DNA of 64,000 nt from Bacteroidia bacterium (lineage in GTDB: Bacteria; Bacteroidota; Bacteroidia; Flavobacteriales; Flavobacteriaceae): positions 1 through 64,000 of the forward strand of contig JAUIJA010000005.1 of NCBI GenBank assembly GCA_030431055.1. Reading direction: 5' to 3'. Positions 1 to 7,653 of the stretch are shown piece after piece. The notes beneath the pieces were generated by a model. The model was given only the letters and a program-made list of their open reading frames with translations, was not told where the DNA came from and ran no database searches. The number at the start of each line of letters is the position of its first letter. Within the stretch, counting starts at the first letter, position 1. The translations under genes were made by a program, and so were the position numbers.

Positions 1-16
1 TTTAGACTTAAAACTT

Positions 17-123
<107 letters not shown>

Positions 124-130
124 TCTTTTG

Positions 131-166
131 AAAACCCTATTCATATCGAATAGGGTTTTTTTGTTT
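131..166 (+). terminator. Rho-independent terminator after 5S rRNA
   Basis: AAAACCCTATTC and GAATAGGGTTTT form a near-perfect stem followed by a T run. It lies seven bases after the 5S gene and should end the rRNA operon. Confidence 0.9.
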
Positions 167-262
167 TTAGATATAGTGTCTACTTTTTTTAGTTTTTATA
201 AACTTCAGTAAACAATATTTTATTTTCTTCCTTTAGATTAAATAAATTTGTTTTAACACTAC

Positions 263-620
263 CTATAACGTAAACATATCTTTATTATCAATACTAACTA
301 TCTCAATTTTATGATTCTTATTTAGTACTGGATAAAAAAAGTCAGAGCTAGGAATTTTTCTTGAATAGTAAAGTTTTATTGGTTTTGCCTTGTAAAAATC
401 TTTACCAATTTTAAATTCTATACTATCTATAATTAATTCTTAAATTAGTCTTTTTTGTTTTTGATTTTCTATACAGACATAAAATGCATTTTAAATTTAT
501 ATAAGCTAATTCAGATTCAATTTTACCAACAGATGAATTATAGAAGTATGCATTATATTCATTGTGTTTTGTACATGAGATTAACATATAGAGATTTATA
601 AAAAAAGCTGATGCCTTTTA
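263..620 (-). pseudogene. Decayed small lipoprotein gene
   Basis: This otherwise gene-free stretch still reads as protein on the minus strand, but in two frames. The upstream part (about 620 to 500) ends a hydrophobic segment with LYMLISCTK, which looks like a lipobox, and continues NEYNAYFYNSSVGKIESELAYIN. The frame then shifts near 507, passes one in-frame stop near 441, and resumes as LIIDSIEFKIGKDFYKAKPI before ending at 263. No good start codon precedes the hydrophobic segment. I infer a small secreted lipoprotein inactivated by at least one frameshift and one stop. I do not recognise its family. A chance open stretch is possible, but the amino-acid composition argues against it. Confidence 0.6.
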
Positions 621-648
621 AAATTATTTTATTCATCACTATATATTT

Positions 649-1689
649 TTAAAACTTCAATATAGTATTATAAAACTGATTATGTTTTTTAAATTCAGAA
701 ACACCTTGTTTGAAACTCAAATATGTAGCGCCATTTTTTTTGTTGTGCTTGCTTATTTGATATAAATAACGAAAATGTCGTGTTAGTTCTTTCCAACCGA
801 ACCAAAGGGAATGATTTGGGTCATAAATATGAGTTGGTTCACTTATAGCTCCATTAATTTCAACTATTTGGAAGTTTTTACCTTTTTCTAAATCCTCAAA
901 TGAGTTGAACATGATATCCATTCTTCCGTAGTTGAAACCGTTTATTTGGTTACAAATATTAGTAAAGGTTTCTTCTAAATGTGGTGTGATTTGATGACTA
1001 AAATCGATAAATTTTGTGCCACGGCAATGATTTCCATAAGGAACAAGATTTATGGTTTCGTTTAAAGGTAAAATTTCATTCAATTTTTCTCCGTATTCAT
1101 TTTGTAAAACTTCTAATTGGAATTCGTAACGAGGATCTTTTAAGAGTAATTCCTTAATTGTGTTTTTTCCATCGCCTTTTATAATTAAAAATTCTTTAGA
1201 TACAATTCCTGTAATTTTTCCATTTTTTTCGTTTGGTAGTTTTACATAGAATAAACCTATTTCATTTTGATATGGAATTAATTCTTGTAGTAAAAAATTG
1301 AAATTTGCTTTTTCTGTATATTTTTTTAAATCTGATTGATTATTAATTTTTTTTACTGCTGTTCCTCTTAGTCCAGTATCTGGTTTAGCTATTAATGGGA
1401 AATAAATTTTGTTTGTTTGTAATTGAGATATTATTTCTTCAGTTGAAGTTTTAGCTTGAAATAATAATGTTTTTGGATAATATTTTTGAGGAATTAAATC
1501 GTAGATTTCCTTCTTAGATTCCATAAAAAAACCTCCATTTCTAAATGTTGGGTTTGAAGCATTAAAATAGAAAAACGATCGCGTTCTAAAAGCATAATAC
1601 AAATATTGAAAATATACAGGTGTATAGACCACTTGATATGGCCAATATTCCCAATGTGTAAGTTTATGCCAAGTTAATCGTAAATTCAT
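649..1689 (-). CDS. ATP-grasp (D-Ala-D-Ala ligase-like) protein
   Basis: A 346-residue cytosolic protein of the ATP-grasp superfamily, whose members ligate a carboxylate to an amine or thiol through an acyl phosphate. Visible are the nucleotide-binding KPDTGLRG (102-109), the hinge segment LLQELIPY (133-140) and the metal-ligand region YGRMDIMF (254-261) with VEINGAISEPTHIYD (276-290). E277 and N279 are the likely Mg2+ ligands. The N-terminal 60 residues are rich in Trp, Tyr and Phe and match no part of a standard Ddl. The substrate is unknown and it is probably not the housekeeping D-Ala-D-Ala ligase. The start overlaps the NRDE stop by four bases, so the two are translationally coupled. Confidence 0.8.
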   Translation of the reverse strand: MNLRLTWHKLTHWEYWPYQVVYTPVYFQYLYYAFRTRSFFYFNASNPTFRNGGFFMESKKEIYDLIPQKYYPKTLLFQAKTSTEEIISQLQTNKIYFPLIAKPDTGLRGTAVKKINNQSDLKKYTEKANFNFLLQELIPYQNEIGLFYVKLPNEKNGKITGIVSKEFLIIKGDGKNTIKELLLKDPRYEFQLEVLQNEYGEKLNEILPLNETINLVPYGNHCRGTKFIDFSHQITPHLEETFTNICNQINGFNYGRMDIMFNSFEDLEKGKNFQIVEINGAISEPTHIYDPNHSLWFGWKELTRHFRYLYQISKHNKKNGATYLSFKQGVSEFKKHNQFYNTILKF

Positions 1690-2357
1690 TCGTATAAATC
1701 AATATAAGTAGTATTTATGGTGTTGTTTTCAATTTCAAATTGTGTAATGCTAACTGTTTTTAAATGTTCATTCCTTCTAATAACGATAGTGTCATTTTCA
1801 TTTTTGTCGTCTTTGAACTGATGAAAATCTAAAATTTCCTTTGGAGTATAATTTGATTCTTTTAAATGATTAAAGAAAATAGTTTTTCTATTTTGTCTAA
1901 CTTCTTTAGAATATAAAGTTGACGATGACCAAATGTGCGATTCAGAAATTGAAAGTTGGGTTAGCGTTTTTTCTGTTTCATTCCACCTTAATTGGTACAA
2001 ATTATTTTCAAATAGAAGAACAAGTGTAAAAGGCTCAATATTATTTAAATCTATTTTTTTCCAATTCTCTAACGGATTTTCACTATCGAAAATATCAAGT
2101 AAAATTAGTCCGCGACTTTTTCTGTAATTTCCAGTATGATGATGTTTTTCTTCAGCTCCATTGAGTAGAATAACACAATTATTGTAATCGTGAATAATCC
2201 AAGTTCCGTTTGCTTTTGGATCTTTTGGATAAACTAATTTTTTATGTTTTCCAATATATTCTTTTGGTTGTAATGCTCTACCTCGAAGTGTTGTTTCATC
2301 TCGGTTTGACGTTAAAATATAACCTTTCTTCGTGGGAACAAATGTTACTGTGCACAT
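1686..2357 (-). CDS. NRDE/TANGO2 family protein
   Basis: A 223-residue protein beginning MCTVTFVP with the family's diagnostic Asn-Arg-Asp-Glu at residues 18-21. The family (NRDE, related to eukaryotic TANGO2) is widespread. Cys2 is conserved and could become an N-terminal nucleophile after Met removal, but no reaction is established. No signal peptide or membrane segment is visible. The gene is the middle of a tightly overlapping trio: its start lies 13 bases inside the end of the DinB gene and its stop overlaps the ATP-grasp start. The three products are therefore probably made together, although no joint function can be named. Confidence 0.85.
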   Translation of the reverse strand: MCTVTFVPTKKGYILTSNRDETTLRGRALQPKEYIGKHKKLVYPKDPKANGTWIIHDYNNCVILLNGAEEKHHHTGNYRKSRGLILLDIFDSENPLENWKKIDLNNIEPFTLVLLFENNLYQLRWNETEKTLTQLSISESHIWSSSTLYSKEVRQNRKTIFFNHLKESNYTPKEILDFHQFKDDKNENDTIVIRRNEHLKTVSITQFEIENNTINTTYIDLYE

Positions 2358-2833
2358 TGTAATCTAAATTCTATAGTGGAACGTGCAACTCCGAAATTTC
2401 TATTAATATTTATATGCGGAAGTTTAAACAGCGCTACTTTTATTAAAGCTTGATGATGAATACTATGTTCTAAATTGTATAATAATTCTCTATTATAATT
2501 TGATTCAATTTGAAGTTTTTCAGATGTAGTTCCTTGCTCTATTATAATTTTTTTGTTGCTTTTTTCAACTTGCTGTAACAATTTTTCTGTTGCTTTAATT
2601 GCTTCAGAGGTTTGATTTTCAATAGCTTTATTTCGTTTGCGTAAATCGTAATTCACAAGACCAATTTCATAACTGTTGATTAAAGATTGATACAATTCAA
2701 TAATATGTCGTGTATGTTGGCCAATTGTAGCTTCACTTAATTCAGGGTGTTTTTGAGTATATTCTTCATCTTTAAGTTGATTAAGTAACAGAATAATTTC
2801 ACTCAAATTATTTTTTACAGACGAAATTAGCAT
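2345..2833 (-). CDS. DinB family protein
   Basis: A 162-residue all-helical protein with the metal-site spacing of the DinB/YfiT superfamily: IGQHTRHIIELY near residue 40 and LEHSIHHQALI near 121-131 supply the likely His ligands (H40, H123, H127). Superfamily members are metal-dependent and often act in thiol-dependent detoxification, but the substrate here cannot be read from the sequence. It is the first gene of the overlapping DinB-NRDE-ATP-grasp trio. msrB lies 31 bases upstream on the same strand and may be cotranscribed. Confidence 0.8.
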   Translation of the reverse strand: MLISSVKNNLSEIILLLNQLKDEEYTQKHPELSEATIGQHTRHIIELYQSLINSYEIGLVNYDLRKRNKAIENQTSEAIKATEKLLQQVEKSNKKIIIEQGTTSEKLQIESNYNRELLYNLEHSIHHQALIKVALFKLPHININRNFGVARSTIEFRLQCAQ

Positions 2834-2864
2834 AGTGTTAAGTTTGTTTGCTCTAAAATACGAA

Positions 2865-3332
2865 TTATTTTTCTGGAATAAATTTTATTGAAACGGAATT
2901 GGTACAAAATCTTTTTCCAGTTGTATCTTTTGGTCCATCATCAAAAACATGACCTAAATGGCCGCCACATTTTGCACACATAACTTCGGTTCTCACCATT
3001 CCAAAACTCAAATCAGTTTCATAAATAACAGAACCTTTTATTGCTTGATCAAATGATGGCCAACCACAATGTGAGTCAAATTTAGTATCAGATTCGAATA
3101 ACTTATTTCCACAACCAGCACAAACGTAAATACCATTTTCAAAATGGTTGTCATATTTACCAGTAAAAGCTCGTTCTGTTCCTTTTTCTCTTAAAACTCG
3201 ATATTCTTCTTCAGAAAGTTGCGCTTTCCATTCAGCGTCAGTTTTTTTTACTTCAAAGTCCATTTTTTGTTCTTCTTGTGCGTTACACGAAATTAATATT
3301 CCTAAACTTAAAATTAGAGCTAACTTTTTCAT
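2865..3332 (-). CDS. msrB: Peptide-methionine (R)-S-oxide reductase, lipoprotein
   Basis: Reduces methionine-R-sulfoxide in proteins. All family marks are present: structural zinc cysteines CAGC (71, 74) and CAKC (119, 122), GWPSFD (90-95) and the catalytic Cys143 in [10 protein letters not shown] start it at 3332 because [16 protein letters not shown] is a clean lipoprotein signal with the lipidated Cys at 16; the longer reading adds ten residues before it. The enzyme should be tethered in the periplasm to repair oxidised envelope proteins. The segment [15 protein letters not shown] is the usual MsrB N-terminus. Confidence 0.95.
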   Translation of the reverse strand: MKKLALILSLGILISCNAQEEQKMDFEVKKTDAEWKAQLSEEEYRVLREKGTERAFTGKYDNHFENGIYVCAGCGNKLFESDTKFDSHCGWPSFDQAIKGSVIYETDLSFGMVRTEVMCAKCGGHLGHVFDDGPKDTTGKRFCTNSVSIKFIPEK

Positions 3333-3403
3333 AATCGTTGTTTTAACTTCAAAAATAATCAAGCATATAAAAAATTAATGTTAGCTAAGTTACAAAAACA
3401 ACT

Positions 3404-3847
3404 TTATGTATTAATTTCCAAATCTTTTAAGTAATCTTCATATTCGTAAAAGAATAATTCAAATGCCGACATTTTCTCATTGAAAAAGTCAAAAATTTGA
3501 GGCCAACTATTACGATTGTTAACACTAATATTATCTAATTGAACCCAAACTCTACTTACTGTTTTTCCATTTTCAAGATAAAAATCACGTTCAAATACTG
3601 CATCTTCAATATATTCATCAATTAAAACGTTTTTTAACGATTCCACCTTTTCAAAATATATTTTACGTAGTTCTTCATCTTTAGGTTCTATTTCTAAAAG
3701 TACTTGTGCTTTTTTATTATCTACATAAAACTTAAAACTAAAATCTCTAATCTTTGTATTATACAATAACCATTTACGTGGGTATTCTTCTGAAAAATTA
3801 ATCCAAAATTCTCTTTTTATACGTTTTGCTTCTTCTTTACTAAACAT
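3404..3847 (-). CDS. DUF4268 domain protein
   Basis: A 147-residue cytosolic protein matching the DUF4268 type. It starts MFSKEEAKRIKREFWINF, has a central NTKIRDFSFKFYVDNKKAQV, and an acidic, aromatic C-terminus. The fold is thought to be related to nuclease-like families, but free-standing copies such as this have no known reaction. No signal peptide or membrane helix is seen. It lies 71 bases upstream of msrB on the same strand and is divergent from the Nudix gene at 3915. Confidence 0.75.
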   Translation of the reverse strand: MFSKEEAKRIKREFWINFSEEYPRKWLLYNTKIRDFSFKFYVDNKKAQVLLEIEPKDEELRKIYFEKVESLKNVLIDEYIEDAVFERDFYLENGKTVSRVWVQLDNISVNNRNSWPQIFDFFNEKMSAFELFFYEYEDYLKDLEINT

Positions 3848-3914
3848 TTTAGCTGTTTTTTTGATGAATGTAAAAAAAATCTCCTAACTTTATAAGTTCA
3901 GAGCTTATATAATT

Positions 3915-4562
3915 ATGTTGTTTACAGACTTTATACAATTTATTCCAAAAATAGAAAAAGAAAAGCTATTAGCAGAAGATGCTCATGCAAAAATGGCACC
4001 CTTAGAGCGTATTTCTTTTTTGAAGGAAATGAATTATTTAGAAAAAAGTCCGCGTCATGCAGCAGTTTTAATGCTATTTTATCCTAAGAATAACGAAACG
4101 CATTTAGCTCTAATCGTTAGAAATACTTATCCAGGAGTACATTCTTCTCAAATTGGTTTTCCTGGGGGAAAAGTAGAGGAGGAAGATAAAGATTTACAAG
4201 AAACAGCTTTGAGAGAAACTCATGAAGAAGTAGGTGTTTCTCCAGATAAAGTAAAAATTGTAAAACCTTTTAGTAAAATTTATATCCCGCCAAGTAATTT
4301 TTTGGTTTCTCCTTTTATGGGAATTTCTCATCACGAATTAGAATTTATTCCCGATTTAGACGAAGTCAAACGTGTTTTAGAGTTTCCGCTTGCTTTATTT
4401 TTAGATGAAAATAGTATTACTAGAACTAAAATGACAACATCGTATGCTACTGATATTGAAGTTCCTGCATTTATGGTTGAAAAATATATAGTGTGGGGAG
4501 CAACAGCTATGATGATGAGTGAACTTAAAGAAACTATTAAATCTGTAGTAAACATTATGTAA
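3915..4562 (+). CDS. CoA pyrophosphatase-type Nudix hydrolase
   Basis: A 215-residue Nudix hydrolase. The Nudix box spans 85-108 (GKVEEEDKD, then ALRETHEEVGV with the catalytic glutamates). Just before it, ALIVRNTYPGVHSSQIGFPGG (65-85) matches the extra motif of CoA diphosphatases (NudL/YeaB group), which cut CoA to 3',5'-ADP and phosphopantetheine. The substrate call rests on that motif. The acyltransferase gene follows 59 bases downstream on the same strand. Confidence 0.85.
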   Translation: MLFTDFIQFIPKIEKEKLLAEDAHAKMAPLERISFLKEMNYLEKSPRHAAVLMLFYPKNNETHLALIVRNTYPGVHSSQIGFPGGKVEEEDKDLQETALRETHEEVGVSPDKVKIVKPFSKIYIPPSNFLVSPFMGISHHELEFIPDLDEVKRVLEFPLALFLDENSITRTKMTTSYATDIEVPAFMVEKYIVWGATAMMMSELKETIKSVVNIM

Positions 4563-4621
4563 GGAAAATTTTGTAAAAACAATGCTTTTCTTACATTTGC
4601 ATCCCTACCAAAAAAAAAGAC

Positions 4622-5437
4622 ATGGGATTATTTAAAGAAAATCCTTTTGGACACATATTATTTTTAAAGAAGTGGTTAATCCGAATAGCAGGAACACTAA
4701 CCCACAAACGCTATAATGGTTTCAATAAACTGAAGATTGAAGGTTCTGAGGTTTTGAGAAATCTTCCAGATAGAAATGTTTTATTTATTTCTAACCATCA
4801 AACTTATTTTGCTGATGTAGTAGCAATGTTTCATGTTTTTAATGCTGCTTTAAAAGGAAGAGAAAACAACATAAAGAATGTTGGATATTTATGGAATCCA
4901 AAATTAAACATGTATTATGTTGCTGCTAAAGAAACAATGCAGTCGGGATTATTACCAAAAATTTTAGCTTATGCTGGAGCAATTACAGTTGAAAGAACTT
5001 GGCGTGCTGATGGTAAAGATTTGGAAAAACACGAGCAGAAAAAGGTTAAACTTTCCGATTTTAGAAATATTGAAACAGCCTTAAATGACGGTTGGGTAAT
5101 TACCTTTCCACAAGGAACAACTCGTTCGTTTAAACCTGTTAGAAAAGGAACAGCTCATATTATTTTACAACACAAACCTATTGTTGTACCAATTGTAATT
5201 GATGGTTTCCGTCGATCTTTTGATAGAAAAGGACTTTTTATAAAGAAAAAAGGAATTCTTCAAAGCATGGAAATCAAACAACCTTTGGAAATTGATTACG
5301 AAAACGAAACAGTTGATGAGTTAGTTGAAAAAATAGAATTTGCTATTGAGCAGCATCCATCTTTGTTAAAAGTTATTCCTGAAGAAGTTCTTGAAGAACA
5401 AGCGAAGCTAGATAAAGAAAGAATGTGGAGATATTAA
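4622..5437 (+). CDS. Lysophospholipid acyltransferase (PlsC-like)
   Basis: A 271-residue acyltransferase of the PlsC family, which moves an acyl chain to a glycerolipid or related acceptor at the inner membrane. The catalytic His-Asp motif is NHQTYFAD (58-65), and the substrate-binding FPQGTTR (162-168) replaces the usual FPEGTR, with Gln in place of Glu. An N-terminal hydrophobic stretch (residues 10-25) may be membrane-bound. The Glu-to-Gln change and the FISNHQTYFAD context suggest an acceptor other than classical lysophosphatidate. A bidirectional terminator follows. Confidence 0.85.
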   Translation: MGLFKENPFGHILFLKKWLIRIAGTLTHKRYNGFNKLKIEGSEVLRNLPDRNVLFISNHQTYFADVVAMFHVFNAALKGRENNIKNVGYLWNPKLNMYYVAAKETMQSGLLPKILAYAGAITVERTWRADGKDLEKHEQKKVKLSDFRNIETALNDGWVITFPQGTTRSFKPVRKGTAHIILQHKPIVVPIVIDGFRRSFDRKGLFIKKKGILQSMEIKQPLEIDYENETVDELVEKIEFAIEQHPSLLKVIPEEVLEEQAKLDKERMWRY

Positions 5438-5472
5438 AAAAAAGAGGCAATTAATTAATCGCCTCTTTTTTT
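5438..5472. terminator. Bidirectional terminator between convergent genes
   Basis: AAAGAGGC and GCCTCTTT (5441-5448 and 5461-5468) form a stem flanked by A and T runs on both sides, so it can stop transcription from the acyltransferase gene and from the opposing TraB gene. Confidence 0.85.
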
Positions 5473-5477
5473 GTGGT

Positions 5478-6356
5478 TTATTTTACAGCTTCAACTGTAT
5501 AGCCTTGTTTTCGTAATAAATTAATAACACCAAAATCTCCTGCTAAATGCGCTGCGCCAACACCAAAGAACGTGGGCTTTTCTTTAGCTGATTTTTCAAT
5601 AATTGGAATCCAATTTTTATTTCGGTTGTGTAATAAATCTTCTTCAAAATCTGCCACTAATTTATTATCAGAATCTCTTGAAGAAGCTAACATTTCTTCA
5701 ATATTTTCGCTTTTATAGATTTCCATCATTTTAGCAATTTCTTCCTTTTCTTTTTCTAAACCAGCTTTGGCTGATTTCACCAATTCTTTAACCTGAAATT
5801 CATAAGGAATTTTATCGAAAACATTCATTTGATCCTGAATAGTTTCTAATCCGTAAACTTCTTCATTTTGTGCTTTTGAAATTTTCATTAATTCCATGTC
5901 AACAGCTTTCATAGGACAATCTAACAACTTTGGAAGAAACATTGAGCTTAACAAACTTGGCTTAAAAGTATCTAACATGCTTAATGACATTCCAATGTTT
6001 GTTTGTAGAAAATCGTTAACTAATGTTTTTTCAACTTCATTTAGAAAAGAAGAAATAGTTTTTCCGTCTTTCATTCTTATTCCACTCATCATTGCCATTT
6101 GTAAAGATGGATCATCCATATCTACTTCTAAAAAAAGTTGTTCTGTTTCATCAAAGGCAAGCATAACATCATCATCTATATTGGTTTCGCAAACAGCGTG
6201 CATTGTTCCATATAAATAAGATGGTTTTTCTAAACCATTGCCAGAAATTTTCCACAATAAACTATTGTCTAGCTCTTGTGAATTAGCTAAAAAACTAACT
6301 AAAATTAAAACCGAAGTAATAATAAAACGAGATATTTTTAAAACTATTTGTATCAT
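5478..6356 (-). CDS. TraB/GumN family protein
   Basis: A 292-residue secreted protein with a signal peptide (about 1-26, ending FLANSQ). It begins its mature part LLWKISGNGLEKPSYLYGTM, the diagnostic opening of the TraB/GumN family, and ends with FFGVGAAHLAGDFGVINLLR, the second conserved GxxH block. The family is related to Tiki-type metalloproteases; the conserved GTMH and GAAH histidines fit metal binding, but activity is unproven. It is the last gene of the sigma factor-membrane protein-TraB run, 19 bases after its neighbour, so it is likely coregulated with the ECF sigma factor. Confidence 0.85.
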   Translation of the reverse strand: MIQIVLKISRFIITSVLILVSFLANSQELDNSLLWKISGNGLEKPSYLYGTMHAVCETNIDDDVMLAFDETEQLFLEVDMDDPSLQMAMMSGIRMKDGKTISSFLNEVEKTLVNDFLQTNIGMSLSMLDTFKPSLLSSMFLPKLLDCPMKAVDMELMKISKAQNEEVYGLETIQDQMNVFDKIPYEFQVKELVKSAKAGLEKEKEEIAKMMEIYKSENIEEMLASSRDSDNKLVADFEEDLLHNRNKNWIPIIEKSAKEKPTFFGVGAAHLAGDFGVINLLRKQGYTVEAVK

Positions 6357-6375
6357 TTTTATAGTTGTTGTTTGT

Positions 6376-7017
6376 TTATAAATCCATTTTTTCTAATTCC
6401 TTATAATTCTTGTTTAGACGTTTTAATAGTATTCCGTAAAGTAACCTATAAAACAACCAAATAAAGCCAACTATTACTAATGCAATGAAAGCGTAAATTA
6501 AAATTAAAAACATATAAAACATTGTGCTTCCCATGCTTTCAATTGCATTTTCAAAAACGGCATCGAGTTTTGGTTCGTATTTAATTTGGAAAATGATAAC
6601 CAGCATAAACGAAAAGAATGTCATTGCCAAATTGTACCAAACATAATATTTTACTGTTTGCCTAGTTTTAAGAATGCTGTGCATTAATTTTTTTACAGTT
6701 TCAGTAGTATTAATGCTTTTATAATTCTTATAAAATAAATAAATGAAGTAAGCAATTACACCGTAATTAATAAACGTTAAAATGGGTAAAATTGTACTTA
6801 AATGATAGGTTTGAATTGTTTTTTTATATTCGTCATCAGTAAATGCAACGCTTAACCCAACCCAAAATAATATTTCCAAAATACTAATTATCAAAATCCA
6901 CTTCACAATGGAAGAGGAGCGTTTGTGTAGCATTCCGTAAATTTCTTTTTCACTTATTTGATGGTAAGAACTTTCGTTCTTTTTCCAATCTTTTTTTAAT
7001 ATTTCTAATTCATCCAT
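6376..7017 (-). CDS. Four-helix membrane protein, possible ECF anti-sigma partner
   Basis: A 213-residue protein with a charged cytosolic N-terminus (1-35, MDELEILKKDWKKNESSY) and about four membrane helices (38-60, 74-97, 122-145, 163-195). It starts four bases after the sigma gene stops. Position and topology (cytosolic N-terminal segment, then membrane helices) fit a membrane-bound anti-sigma factor, but no zinc-binding HxxxCxxC motif or FecR domain is present, so this rests on context. Similar proteins are common after ECF sigma genes in Flavobacteria. Confidence 0.6.
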   Translation of the reverse strand: MDELEILKKDWKKNESSYHQISEKEIYGMLHKRSSSIVKWILIISILEILFWVGLSVAFTDDEYKKTIQTYHLSTILPILTFINYGVIAYFIYLFYKNYKSINTTETVKKLMHSILKTRQTVKYYVWYNLAMTFFSFMLVIIFQIKYEPKLDAVFENAIESMGSTMFYMFLILIYAFIALVIVGFIWLFYRLLYGILLKRLNKNYKELEKMDL

Positions 7018-7021
7018 ATGC

Positions 7022-7516
7022 TTACGGATTTAGTATTTTTTTTAATTTTCCTTTCACACGATTCATTTTTACACGAGCGTTAACTTCGCTAATCCCAAGT
7101 GTTTCTGAAATTTCTGTGTAATTTTTATCCTCTAAATACAAAAACACAAGAGCTTTCTCAATGTCATTTAATTCGCTAATAGCACTATATAACAATTTCA
7201 ATTGTTCTTCTTCTTCGTAGTTATAATCTTCTTGTTTGATTAGATGATAACTACTTTGAAACTCAATAGTGTCGAGTGTTCTTTTCTTTTTTCGGTATAA
7301 AGTAATCGCGGTATTTAATCCTACACGATATGCCCAAGTAGTAAATTTTGAATCGCCTCTAAAATTCGGATAAGCTTTCCAAAGCTGAATCGTAATCTCT
7401 TGAAATAAATCGTTATGCGAATGTTCATCAGAAGTATATAATCTACAAATCTTGTGAATTATATTCTGATTTTCCTGTAATTGCTTTACAAATTCTACTT
7501 CCGAAGATGATTTCAT
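7022..7516 (-). CDS. ECF-type RNA polymerase sigma factor
   Basis: A 164-residue sigma-70 family factor with only regions 2 and 4. Region 2 holds HNDLFQEITIQLWKAYPNFR and SKFTTWAYRVGLNTAI (core binding and -10 recognition). Region 4 holds the helix-turn-helix NYTEISETLGISEVNARVKM (about 132-151). The linker is short, as in the ECF group. It heads a run with a membrane protein (gap of 4 bases) and a TraB protein. A candidate ECF-type promoter lies just upstream (see 7524-7556). Confidence 0.9.
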   Translation of the reverse strand: MKSSSEVEFVKQLQENQNIIHKICRLYTSDEHSHNDLFQEITIQLWKAYPNFRGDSKFTTWAYRVGLNTAITLYRKKKRTLDTIEFQSSYHLIKQEDYNYEEEEQLKLLYSAISELNDIEKALVFLYLEDKNYTEISETLGISEVNARVKMNRVKGKLKKILNP

Positions 7517-7523
7517 ATAGCTA

Positions 7524-7556
7524 TAAGTAGTCGTTTTTCTTTTTTCGTTACAAAAA
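7524..7556 (-). promoter_or_regulatory. Candidate ECF autoregulated promoter
   Basis: On the minus strand TGTAAC (plus 7547-7552) is followed after a run of A by CGACTAC (plus 7527-7533), shortly before the sigma start at 7516. AAC-rich -35 and CG(T/A)C -10 elements of this kind are typical of ECF promoters, and the TAnnTTTG housekeeping motif is missing. Assigned from pattern and position only. Confidence 0.35.
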
Positions 7557-7559
7557 ATA

Positions 7560-7603
7560 AATTGCGAATTGAAAATTACGAATTACAAATTAACGAATTA
7601 ACA
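7560..7603. repeat. Degenerate 7-8 bp array (AATTnnn)
   Basis: Consecutive units AATTGCG, AATTGAA, AATTACG, AATTACA, then AATTAACG and AATTAACA, fill the divergent gap between the sigma gene and the NADH dehydrogenase gene. The period is 7 and then 8 bases. Confidence 0.75.
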
Positions 7604-7653
7604 AATTTTCAAATCAAAATCGTATCTTTGATATTCAAATTTTTCATTAAAAT

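Noticed and set aside
124..262. tRNA after the 5S gene
   Set aside because: No cloverleaf or T-loop (GTTCGANNC) pattern; only the terminator and AT-rich DNA are present.
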